Shown in pieces: positions 1 through 6,380 of a stretch of DNA of 8,755 bases; positions within the stretch are counted from its first letter, which is position 1, and the number at the start of each line of letters is the position of its first letter. The stretch is from Hyphomicrobiales bacterium (GTDB taxonomy: Bacteria > Pseudomonadota > Alphaproteobacteria > Rhizobiales > Beijerinckiaceae), in contig JAQGKM010000325.1 of assembly GCA_028290125.1 (NCBI GenBank), positions 1 to 8,755 of the forward strand, written 5' to 3'. Both the position numbers and the translations under genes were made by a program. The notes under the pieces are model-generated. The model saw only the letters and a list, made by a program, of their open reading frames with translations. It was not told the DNA's origin and ran no database searches.

Positions 1-380
1 AGAACCTCCGTCAGGAAGAACAGTCGCGTGACCGGCTCGAAATCCTTCTCGACGTCATAGGGTAGCTTGTCGAACAGATAGGGATTGAACGACATCGTGT
101 TGTGATAGACGGCGCAGATCGTGTAGCCGTCCGCGTCAGCGCGCGCGCAGGCTTGCGCGCCGATGATGCCGCTGGCGCCGGGCCGGTTCTCGATGACGAG
201 GTTCTGCCCGAAGCGCGGATTGATCTTGTCCGCGGCCGCGCGAAGAATCACATCGGTGACGCTGCCCGGCGCGATCGGCACGATGATGCGCACCGGCTTC
301 GTCGGATAGGTTTGCGCGGAAACGCCTGCGGCGTAACCGAGCCCGAGCAGCGCGCCGAGCGCGCAAGCCAAAACACGCAT
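1..380 (-). CDS. Bug/TctC-family tripartite tricarboxylate transporter substrate-binding protein (C-terminus cut by window edge)
   Basis: Reading down from the ATG at 380-378 gives an open frame to the window edge (126 codons), so only the N-terminal part is visible. It starts with a Sec signal peptide (MRVLACALGALLGLG..., likely cleaved after VSA near residue 22). The mature start YPTKPVRIIVPIAPGSVTD is the Bug-family signature, followed by VIENRPGASGIIGA, DADGYT and LPYDVEKDFEPVT, all typical of this family. A GGGAGGA ribosome site lies just upstream. Known family role: a periplasmic protein that binds small carboxylates or related ligands, sometimes for a TctAB permease and often as an orphan. 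It is the third gene of a minus-strand operon, 54 bp after the hydrolase. No TctA/TctB genes are visible; they could lie beyond the left edge. The ligand cannot be told from sequence. Family assignment is very secure. Confidence 0.93.
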   Translation of the reverse strand, partial: MRVLACALGALLGLGYAAGVSAQTYPTKPVRIIVPIAPGSVTDVILRAAADKINPRFGQNLVIENRPGASGIIGAQACARADADGYTICAVYHNTMSFNPYLFDKLPYDVEKDFEPVTRLFFLTEV

Positions 381-434
381 GCATTTCCTCCCGTTTTCTC
401 TATTCGTGTTCTTATGCGTTGGCTGCTGGGCCGC

Positions 435-1160
435 TTACGCAGTCCAAGCGTCTTCCAGAAAGGCGTGGATCAGCGTGAAGCTGAGGCGCGCGGCGCGCGG
501 ATCATATTGCGCAACGCCCGGCACCGTCGGCCCGTCTTCGGCGAAGGAATGCAAGACGTGGCCAAAGCACAGCATTGTCCAGTCGACGCCCGCGGCGTTC
601 ATTTCCGCCTCGAAGGAATCACGATGCGCCTTGGGCGCCACCGGATCGGAGCCGCCATGGGCGACGAGGATCTTTGCCTTGAGCGCCCCGGTCGCGGCCG
701 GCCCCTGCGTGACGAGATCGCCATGCAGCGACACGATGGCCTGCGCCTGCGTGCCCGCGCGCGCGAGTTCGAGCGCATTGCCGCCGCCGAAGCAGAAACC
801 CAACGCCGCCGTGCGGCGCCCGTCGCCAAGGCCACGCGCTTGGGCGCTGGCCAGCATCGTCTCGTAGGCCGCCGCGATGCGCGCGCGGCGCTCGGCCCAG
901 TCTGCGCGCAAGGCGTCTGCCAGCGGCGCTGCCTCCTGCGGACCCGAGGCTGTCTTGCCCGCGCCGAACATGTCGGCGACGAAGACGTGATAGCGCCCGG
1001 CCGCGATCTCCTGCGCCTGCGCGATCGCAGCGTCCGTCACGCCGAGCCAGTTTGGCGAGACGAGCACGAGCGGCGCATCGGCGGGCGCGCCCTCGCCGCG
1101 CACCAGCGCGCCGATCGCCTCGACCGAGCCTGCGGAATAGTTGATGCGTTCAACTGACAT
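435..1160 (-). CDS. Dienelactone hydrolase family alpha/beta hydrolase
   Basis: 241 residues, the usual size for this family. The nucleophile elbow GFCFGG places Cys123, followed by the acid Asp172 (HGGSDPVAP) and His204 (HVLHSF), in the right order and spacing for the Cys-Asp-His triad of dienelactone hydrolases. Such cytoplasmic enzymes hydrolyse lactone or ester bonds; the classic one opens dienelactone to maleylacetate in chloroaromatic breakdown. Where the classic enzyme has the Glu of EIFGVN that activates the cysteine, this protein reads NWLGVT, with Asn37. Its substrate is therefore probably not dienelactone. The ATG at 1160 is preceded by a purine-rich GAAGAGAG stretch. It lies 14 bp after the beta-propeller gene and 54 bp before the binding-protein gene, all on one strand, so co-transcription is likely. 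Family is sure; substrate is unknown. Confidence 0.92.
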   Translation of the reverse strand: MSVERINYSAGSVEAIGALVRGEGAPADAPLVLVSPNWLGVTDAAIAQAQEIAAGRYHVFVADMFGAGKTASGPQEAAPLADALRADWAERRARIAAAYETMLASAQARGLGDGRRTAALGFCFGGGNALELARAGTQAQAIVSLHGDLVTQGPAATGALKAKILVAHGGSDPVAPKAHRDSFEAEMNAAGVDWTMLCFGHVLHSFAEDGPTVPGVAQYDPRAARLSFTLIHAFLEDAWTA

Positions 1161-1174
1161 CTGGTTTTCTCTCT

Positions 1175-2086
1175 TCAGGACAGGCGGATCTCGCCGATAA
1201 TCCCGGCGTCGAAACCGCCGAAGAACAGGCGTCCGCTCGAATGGGACATGATGCAGCGCGGGCCGCTGCCGGGCACGGGGATATCGTATTCGCCCAGCAC
1301 TTCGCCCGTCGTCGTCATGTGGCCGATGCGGTTGGTGAAATTCTCGGTGAACCAGAGCTCGCCATTGGCCGCGACCGTCACGCCGCGCAGCGAGGCGTCG
1401 GGCGTCGGCACGCGATGCTCGGTGATGGCGCCGTCGCGGTCGATGCGGCCGAGCGCATTGGAACTCGTCTCGACGAACCAGAGCGATCCGTCAGGATGGG
1501 CCGCAATGGCGCGCGGCTGGCTGTTGTGCGTCGGGATCTGGTACTCGCGGACCCGGCCGTCCATGGAGATGCGCCCAATGCGCCCGCCCCCGGCCTCCGA
1601 AAACCACAAGTCGCCCTGACGCTCGACCATGGCGAGCGGACGGCTACCGGGCGTGATCCCTTCCGAGTATTCCGTAATGCGGCCCGCGGCGTCGATGCGA
1701 CCGACCATGTCGGCGTCGGTCTCGGCGAACCAGATCGCGCCGTCGGGCCCGAGCGCGATGGCGTCGGGGCCGGCGTTGGGCGTCGGCACGGCGAAGTCGT
1801 CGATGAGGCCGTCGAGCGTGATGCGGCCGATGCGGTTCGCCTTCTTCTGCGTGAACCACAGGCAGCCGTCGGCGCCCGCGATAATGCCGATCGGGCTGCT
1901 TGCGGGATCGGCGAGCGCGAATTCATCCATGTGGCCGGTCTGCGGATCAAGGCGACCGATCTTTCCAGCGCCGCTTTGGCAGAACCAGATCGCCCCGTCC
2001 GGGCCCTCTGTGAGGATATAGGGTCCGCTGCCCGGCGTTGGAATGCGATGCGCCGTAAAACCAGCCAGAGCCTTCGAATTGCTCAT
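1175..2086 (-). CDS. Vgb/SMP-30-like seven-bladed beta-propeller protein (streptogramin-lyase fold)
   Basis: About 303 residues made of seven repeats of roughly 42 residues, each with the pattern P-x-x-I-x-x-x-x-D-G-x-x-W-F-x-E-x-x-x-x-x-I-G-R-I. The opening TAHRIPTPGSG probably closes the last blade. Length and repeats match virginiamycin B lyase (Vgb) and related lactonase-like propellers. The His residues of Vgb's last blades are replaced here (SLRGV and GPRCI where Vgb, from memory, has RPHAI and EPHGI), and the last blade reads FFGGFDAGIIG, without the catalytic Glu. Streptogramin lyase activity is therefore unlikely; it may act on a lactone or bind a ligand. I chose the ATG at 2086 because GGTGGA lies just upstream. 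In-frame ATG 2101 and TTG 2107 have no ribosome site. There is no signal peptide, so it is probably cytoplasmic. First gene of the operon, divergent from the GntR gene. Confidence 0.88.
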   Translation of the reverse strand: MSNSKALAGFTAHRIPTPGSGPYILTEGPDGAIWFCQSGAGKIGRLDPQTGHMDEFALADPASSPIGIIAGADGCLWFTQKKANRIGRITLDGLIDDFAVPTPNAGPDAIALGPDGAIWFAETDADMVGRIDAAGRITEYSEGITPGSRPLAMVERQGDLWFSEAGGGRIGRISMDGRVREYQIPTHNSQPRAIAAHPDGSLWFVETSSNALGRIDRDGAITEHRVPTPDASLRGVTVAANGELWFTENFTNRIGHMTTTGEVLGEYDIPVPGSGPRCIMSHSSGRLFFGGFDAGIIGEIRLS

Positions 2087-2116
2087 GCGTCTTCCACCCA
2101 TCGACAATTTTTTAAA

Positions 2117-2145
2117 AGGCTATGGGCCGTCCGGAAGAGGGTCAA
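2117..2145 (-). promoter_or_regulatory. Candidate sigma-70-type promoter for the propeller-hydrolase-Bug operon
   Basis: On the minus strand TTGACC (2145-2140) matches the -35 consensus at five of six positions. It is followed after exactly 17 bp by TAGCCT (2122-2117), a weak -10 element. Transcription would start near 2110, about 25 bp before the chosen ATG. Prediction from sequence only; the -10 box is poor. Confidence 0.4.
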
Positions 2146-2148
2146 GCT

Positions 2149-2160
2149 TTTATCGATAAA
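2149..2160. promoter_or_regulatory. Perfect 12-bp palindrome, candidate GntR operator
   Basis: TTTATCGATAAA is a perfect inverted repeat in the intergenic region between the divergent operon and the GntR gene. It sits 4 bp upstream of the candidate -35 box of the operon. Its half, ATCGATAA, recurs as ATCGACAA at 2100-2107 (near the predicted operon transcription start) and at 2181-2188 (toward the GntR gene). FCD-type GntR repressors commonly bind short AT-rich palindromes in their own divergent promoter region. The link to this regulator is inference. Confidence 0.45.
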
Positions 2161-2233
2161 GTTTCATTGTTTACCCGATTATCGACAAGCTGCGCTTGGC
2201 AGCGATCCCGGTTTTTGGCAAGACGGGAGCAGC

Positions 2234-2914
2234 ATGGAGGACGGTTTGAGCGACACGCAGGGCAACGCCACGCTGGCGTCGACGATTTTTGCGACCTTGC
2301 GGGACGAGATTCTCTCCGGCGCGCTTCGCCCGGACACGAAGATCAATCTGCGCGGGCTGTGCGAGCGATTCGGCGTCGCCTTCAGCCCCGTGCGCGAGGC
2401 GCTCAACCGGCTCTCGAGCCAGAACCTCGTCCGGCAGACCGACCGGCGCGGCTTCAAGGTGTCGCCCGTGAGCCTCGACGAACTCTCCGACATCACCCGC
2501 GCGCGCTGCCTGGTGAACGAGGCGGCGCTGCGCACCTCCATCGCCGAGGGCGGAGGCGCGTGGGAGGAAGAGATCGTGCTCGCCTTCCACCGCCTGATGC
2601 GCACGCCGCGCGATGACGCCAGCCCGGGCGATTCTCACTGGACGCTGGCGCACAGGCGCTTCCACCAGAGCCTGCTCGGCGCCTGCGGCTCGGACTGGCT
2701 GCTCGCCTATTGCGATCATCTGTTCGATGCAGCGGAGCGCTATCGGCTGATCGGACTTTCGGCGGGGGGTAATTGGGGCGACGCGGATGAGGAGCATCGC
2801 GCCATCATGCAGGCCGCCATCGACCGCCGAGCGGACGAGGCCGTGCGCCTGCTCTGCGCGCATTTCGAAAAGACGAAGGCGCAGCTCAGATTGCTGCTCG
2901 CGCGCGACGACTAA
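2234..2914 (+). CDS. GntR-family transcriptional regulator, FCD (FadR-type) subfamily
   Basis: 226 residues. An N-terminal winged helix-turn-helix (about 15-78: ASTIFATLRDEILSGAL, FGVAFSPVREALNRL, RRGFKVSPVS) is the GntR DNA-binding domain. The all-helical C-terminal ligand domain (about 83-222) is of FCD type. Three histidines usually used for the metal centre are visible: His144 (RRFHQ), His188 (EEHRA) and His210 (CAHFE). The Asp expected four residues before the first is His140. Such regulators are mostly repressors released by a carboxylate ligand. The ATG at 2234 has GGGAGC just upstream; the open frame extends far further left but only as a shadow of the divergent gene. It is transcribed away from the propeller-hydrolase-Bug operon and probably controls both it and itself. 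Its stop lies 22 bp from the 3' end of the convergent tRNA-Tyr. Confidence 0.93.
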   Translation: MEDGLSDTQGNATLASTIFATLRDEILSGALRPDTKINLRGLCERFGVAFSPVREALNRLSSQNLVRQTDRRGFKVSPVSLDELSDITRARCLVNEAALRTSIAEGGGAWEEEIVLAFHRLMRTPRDDASPGDSHWTLAHRRFHQSLLGACGSDWLLAYCDHLFDAAERYRLIGLSAGGNWGDADEEHRAIMQAAIDRRADEAVRLLCAHFEKTKAQLRLLLARDD

Positions 2915-2936
2915 CGATCGATGAAGAGAGAAGAAG

Positions 2937-3021
2937 TGGTGGGGGAAGCAGGACTCGAACCTGCGAAGGCTTAGCCAGCGGATTTACAGTCCGCCCCCTT
3001 TGCCGCTCGGGACATTCCCCC
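2937..3021 (-). tRNA. tRNA-Tyr (anticodon GTA)
   Basis: Folded by eye on the minus strand: acceptor arms GGGGGAA and TTCCCCC pair fully. The anticodon stem GCGGA/TCCGC encloses CTGTAAA, with GTA at 2987-2985. A long variable arm (GGC-TAA-GCC) marks a class II tRNA, and the T arm is GCAGG-TTCGAGT-CCTGC. The discriminator A and an encoded CCA follow (2939-2937). At 85 nt with CCA this is the normal bacterial tRNA-Tyr size. No intrinsic terminator is visible downstream before the end of the convergent GntR gene. Confidence 0.97.
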
Positions 3022-3044
3022 ATCGAGGAGCGAGCTCCCCGACG

Positions 3045-3069
3045 AAAAAGCCCCGTGTCGCCACGGGGC
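3045..3069 (-). terminator. Rho-independent terminator of the kinase/response-regulator operon
   Basis: On the minus strand GCCCCGTG-GCGA-CACGGGGC forms a perfect 8-bp GC-rich stem with a tetraloop, followed directly by TTTTT. It lies about 80 bp past the response-regulator stop and just upstream of the tRNA-Tyr 5' end, so it should insulate the tRNA from operon read-through. Confidence 0.88.
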
Positions 3070-3146
3070 AAATCCGTGAGCGCGCTTATGCTGGGAGCGC
3101 GGCGCAGTGTCAACCCAAAAAGGCTCGGACGCGACCGTTCGCTCTT

Positions 3147-3554
3147 TCAGATCACATGCATGGGACGCGGCAGGATGGCGGGCTTGTCGCCGCGGATGAG
3201 CGACTGCACGGCATCGATGGCGCCCAGAAGATCGCGCTGGCTGAAGGGTTTGTGCAGGCATGCGAGCGCCAGGCCGCGGGCCTTGTCGCCGGGACAATTG
3301 CCTGTCGCGAACATGCAGGCGACGCCGCGCTGGCTGAGTTCGCGCGCGACATCGAGGCCTGTCCGGCGTCCGATCAGCTGAATGTCGAGAAGCGCGAGAT
3401 CGGGCTTTTCGGCGCCCGCCAGCGCCAACGCGCTGTCGTAATCGTCGGCGATGCCGAGCACGCTGTGTCCGCCCTCGACCAGCATGTCCTCGATCATGGT
3501 CGCGACCAGGAATTCGTCCTCGACCACGATCACCCTCAGCCCGCCTCTGGTCAT
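3147..3554 (-). CDS. Single-domain response regulator (receiver domain only)
   Basis: 135 residues, essentially one CheY-like receiver domain. The acidic pocket is Glu12-Asp13 (VVEDE), the phospho-acceptor is Asp57 (ALLDIQL), the switch threonine is Thr84 (FATGN) and the conserved lysine is Lys102 (LHKPF). No DNA-binding, enzymatic or other output domain follows, only about 15 extra residues, so it must act through protein contacts or as a phosphate sink. The start codon overlaps the stop of the histidine-kinase gene (ATGA, 4 bp), which points to translational coupling and a cognate pair. Receivers of this kind next to HisKA_2/HWE kinases are common in alphaproteobacteria and some feed into stress or light responses; that link is family knowledge, not seen here. 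Confidence 0.93.
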   Translation of the reverse strand: MTRGGLRVIVVEDEFLVATMIEDMLVEGGHSVLGIADDYDSALALAGAEKPDLALLDIQLIGRRTGLDVARELSQRGVACMFATGNCPGDKARGLALACLHKPFSQRDLLGAIDAVQSLIRGDKPAILPRPMHVI

Positions 3555-5272
3555 TCCGTCGCCTCATTCAGAATGATCTCGAAACGCGCGCCTGCCTCGC
3601 CGGCGTTCGTTTCGATCTGTCCGCGGATCTGCCGCACGAGACCCGTGACAATGCGAAATCCGACGCCGGATGTACCGGGCTGTCCGAAATTCGCCGGCAG
3701 GCCTGCGCCGTCATCCGCCACGGCGACGAGAATGCGGCCCTCGCCGATCCGCCTGACCTCCAGGCTGATCTCGCCATGCGAGCGATCGCCGCCATGTTTG
3801 ACGGCATTGGTGAGCAGTTCGCCGACGATCAAGGCGAGCGGCGTCGTGCGATCGACGCCGATCACGATTCCCTCCTCGCAGGAACTGGTGAAACGGTAGC
3901 GCGCGCCGCCCAGCGCGTGCGTCATGTCGGCGGCGATCTCGCGCAGGAACGATCCCAGGTCGAGCCGGTCATGGCGGCCCGATTCGTAGAGACGCTGATG
4001 CACGCTCGCGATCACGTCGATGCGGGCGCGCAGATCTTCCAGCCCCTGCTTCAGCGCGGTGTCGGGCGTCTGCCGCACCTGCAGGGACAGCAGGCTCGTG
4101 ACCACGGCGAGCGAATTCTTGACGCGGTGATTGACCTCGTAGAGCAGCGCATCCTTGGCGACGGTCGTCAGCCGCAGGTCACGGGAGGCGGCTGCAAGGC
4201 GTTCGCCGACACGATCGATCTCCGTCACCGTCGTGCGCACCGGCGCCACCGTGGCCCCCTGCCCGACCGCGCTCGCCGCGCTTTCAAGGCTCGCCAACGC
4301 GCTGACGATGCGGCGCGACAGGACAAAGCCGCCGACGACCGCCACCAAAGCGGTCGCCAGAGCGAGACCCGCAAGTTGCAGGATCAACCAGCGCGTGGGC
4401 GCATCGACCGCCTCGACGGGATAGCCATGCGAGACGATCCAGCCCGTCGATTTCATGCGCGTGAAAGACATCAGTGCGACGTCGCCATCGAGATTGGCTT
4501 GCCGCAACTGGCCTTCCGACGCTGTCCCGATTTGCGCGATCAAATCCGACAGGAACGTGCCGACGAGCCGCTCATGCCCGACGCTGCGCGCGATGAGCCG
4601 GCCCTTGCGGTCAATCACGCTCGCCGTCGAGCCGGAACTGAGTGCCGACTTCAGGAGAACATCGCGGACGCGGACCGGATCGATGCTGAAATTGAGCACG
4701 TGCGTCACAGCCTGCGTGGTCTCATCGACGACCGGCACCGCAACGGAGAACAATTGGTCCTGCGAAAGCGAGCCGGTGAACAGGTCGGTGACGACGGGCC
4801 GCCGGCTGTCGATCACCGACTGGTACGACACCGCCATTCTGGGCAAGGGCGAGCCTGGGGCCGCACGGGTGTTGACGATCTGCTGTCCCGAGGGATCGCT
4901 CAGGACGATCGGCACGCCGCTGGCGTTCGCGACCCGCGATGCGAGCCGTGTGAATTCGAAGAAGTCGCCGATCGACAGGCGTGTCGAGAAGGACAGCGTC
5001 TGCAGGACCGCCGTCAACGAGGAAATGTCGCGATCGAGCGTATCCGCGATGTCGCGAGCATTTTCGATGCCGGCGCGCTCGAACTGATGACGCGTGGATT
5101 GGGCGTAATGCGTCAGAAGGACGGCCACGAACGCATAGGCCGGCAGGATGATCGCGCCGCAAAGCGCCGCCAACCGCAAGACCAGCGGACGCGCACGGCG
5201 TGACGGCCTGGGCTTGCTTTCGACAGCCGGCCCGGACACTGCCGCTGCTGCATCGACCATGAACGATTCCAT
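3551..5272 (-). CDS. Membrane sensor histidine kinase, HisKA_2 type, with extracytoplasmic sensor domain
   Basis: 573 residues from the ATG at 5272; an in-frame ATG at 5329 would add 19. I prefer 5272 for its AAGGA ribosome site; ATG 5260 is also possible. Layout, numbered from 5272: a basic cytoplasmic tail, TM1 about 30-53, an extracytoplasmic region of about 240 residues that looks like a double-Cache sensor (ends IDRKGRLIAR and MKSTGWIVSHGYP), TM2 about 294-319, and a HAMP-like linker. The phospho-acceptor motif follows in EVNHRVKNSLAVVTSLLSLQ with His382. The ATPase domain has GELLTNAVKHG (Glu485, Asn489), ADDGAGLP (Asp521) and GVGFRIVTGLV. The NHRVKN box marks HisKA_2, a sister group of HWE kinases. 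The kinase senses an unknown signal and probably phosphorylates the coupled receiver downstream. It is divergent from rlmB across about 130-190 bp. Confidence 0.93.
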   Translation of the reverse strand: MESFMVDAAAAVSGPAVESKPRPSRRARPLVLRLAALCGAIILPAYAFVAVLLTHYAQSTRHQFERAGIENARDIADTLDRDISSLTAVLQTLSFSTRLSIGDFFEFTRLASRVANASGVPIVLSDPSGQQIVNTRAAPGSPLPRMAVSYQSVIDSRRPVVTDLFTGSLSQDQLFSVAVPVVDETTQAVTHVLNFSIDPVRVRDVLLKSALSSGSTASVIDRKGRLIARSVGHERLVGTFLSDLIAQIGTASEGQLRQANLDGDVALMSFTRMKSTGWIVSHGYPVEAVDAPTRWLILQLAGLALATALVAVVGGFVLSRRIVSALASLESAASAVGQGATVAPVRTTVTEIDRVGERLAAASRDLRLTTVAKDALLYEVNHRVKNSLAVVTSLLSLQVRQTPDTALKQGLEDLRARIDVIASVHQRLYESGRHDRLDLGSFLREIAADMTHALGGARYRFTSSCEEGIVIGVDRTTPLALIVGELLTNAVKHGGDRSHGEISLEVRRIGEGRILVAVADDGAGLPANFGQPGTSGVGFRIVTGLVRQIRGQIETNAGEAGARFEIILNEATE

Positions 5273-5459
5273 GCGGTCCTTGTTCGCAGCCGCTGCGGAG
5301 ACAAGCGTCAACCAAAGCGTAGATGACATGGAATTACACGCTTTCGCGACAGGTATTTGTTATTTGCGTACATAACTTTCGCCTAAGGCCGTGTCGTGCG
5401 TCGCTCGCCCCCGGCCCCCTGCGTTTGCCTCGGGAGCGACAGCGTGAGAAAGAGTGGGC

Positions 5460-6380
5460 ATGAGCAGAAAACGCCCCGACGTCTCGCGCGACGCCCGCCC
5501 GCCCGCCAAACCGACCGCCAGCCGTCCGGCCGGCCCGCGTTCCGCAGCCACGGACCCGCGGCCTTCGCGCGACGCCATGCCGTGGAAACCCGAGCGACAG
5601 GGCGAACGCCAGGCCGGCGACAGCAAGAGCGCCTCGCGCTCGCGCGGCCACAAGCGTCCGCCGGCGACTGCGGCCGATGTTGCGCTTCTCTACGGCTTCC
5701 ATGCCGTGCGCGAAGCCCTGCGCTCAAAGCACCGGCAAATCCTGCGCGTCGTCGCGACGGAAGCGGCCGCCGAAAAGCTCGGTCCGGAACTCGCCGCGCG
5801 CCAGATCACGCCGCAGATCATTTCGAGCGACGCCATCGGCCAGCGCCTGCCCGCGGATTCGGTCCATCAGGGCGTGCTGATGGAAGCCCGCCACCTGCCC
5901 GAGCTCGATCTCGGCGACCTGCCCGACGACGGCGTCATCCTGGTGCTCGACCAGGTCACCGACCCGCATAATGTCGGCGCGATCCTGCGCACGGCCGCAG
6001 CCTTCAACCTCGACGGCATCGTCACCACGGAGCGCCATTCGCCCGCCATTTCCGGCGTGCTGGCCAAGGCGGCGTCGGGCGGGCTCGAGCATGTGCCGAT
6101 CGTCACGGTGGTCAATCTCGCCCGCGCGCTGGAGACGCTCGGCAAGCGCGGCTATCTGCGCGTCGGGCTCGACTCCGAGGGGCCACGCTCGCTTGAGGAC
6201 GAGACCCTGACGAAGCCGCTCGCGCTGGTTCTGGGCGCCGAGGGCAAGGGCCTGCGCCGCCTGTCGCGCGAGAACTGCGACGTGCTAGCGCGCATCGACA
6301 TGCCGGGCGCCATCAAGAGCCTCAATGTCTCGAACGCCTGCGCGGTGGCCCTGACGATCGTGCGACTCAAGCTGCGCTGA
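5460..6380 (+). CDS. rlmB: 23S rRNA (guanosine-2'-O-)-methyltransferase RlmB, TrmH/SpoU family
   Basis: 306 residues. A substrate-binding domain (about 76-145, LLYGFHAVREAL to SVHQGVLMEA) is followed by a SPOUT methyltransferase domain with all three SpoU motifs: LDQVTDPHNVGAILRTA (164-180, Asn171 and Arg177), LVLGAEGKGL (257-266, Glu261) and KSLNVSNACAVAL (286-298). The enzyme 2'-O-methylates a guanosine of 23S rRNA (G2251 in E. coli) using S-adenosylmethionine. Residues 1-72 are a Pro/Arg/Ser/Lys-rich, probably disordered tail absent from the 243-residue E. coli protein; it may help RNA binding. The ATG at 5460 is preceded by AGAAAGAG; a GTG at 5454 in frame is the alternative. It stands alone, divergent from the kinase operon. 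Another TrmH-family target cannot be excluded. Confidence 0.92.
   Translation: MSRKRPDVSRDARPPAKPTASRPAGPRSAATDPRPSRDAMPWKPERQGERQAGDSKSASRSRGHKRPPATAADVALLYGFHAVREALRSKHRQILRVVATEAAAEKLGPELAARQITPQIISSDAIGQRLPADSVHQGVLMEARHLPELDLGDLPDDGVILVLDQVTDPHNVGAILRTAAAFNLDGIVTTERHSPAISGVLAKAASGGLEHVPIVTVVNLARALETLGKRGYLRVGLDSEGPRSLEDETLTKPLALVLGAEGKGLRRLSRENCDVLARIDMPGAIKSLNVSNACAVALTIVRLKLR

Noticed and set aside
102..1157. Plus-strand open frame of 351 codons
   Set aside because: It is antisense to the DLH gene and the Bug gene, both with clear family motifs and ribosome sites. The product is Arg-rich shadow sequence.
1241..2233. Upstream extension of the GntR open frame
   Set aside because: The frame stays open by chance through the antisense of the propeller gene. 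The GntR domain begins only after 2234, where an ATG with a ribosome site is present.
3776..5203. Plus-strand open frame of 475 codons
   Set aside because: It is antisense to the histidine kinase, whose NHRVKN, N-box and G-box motifs are unmistakable. The plus-strand product is Arg/Asp/Ala-rich with no fold signature.
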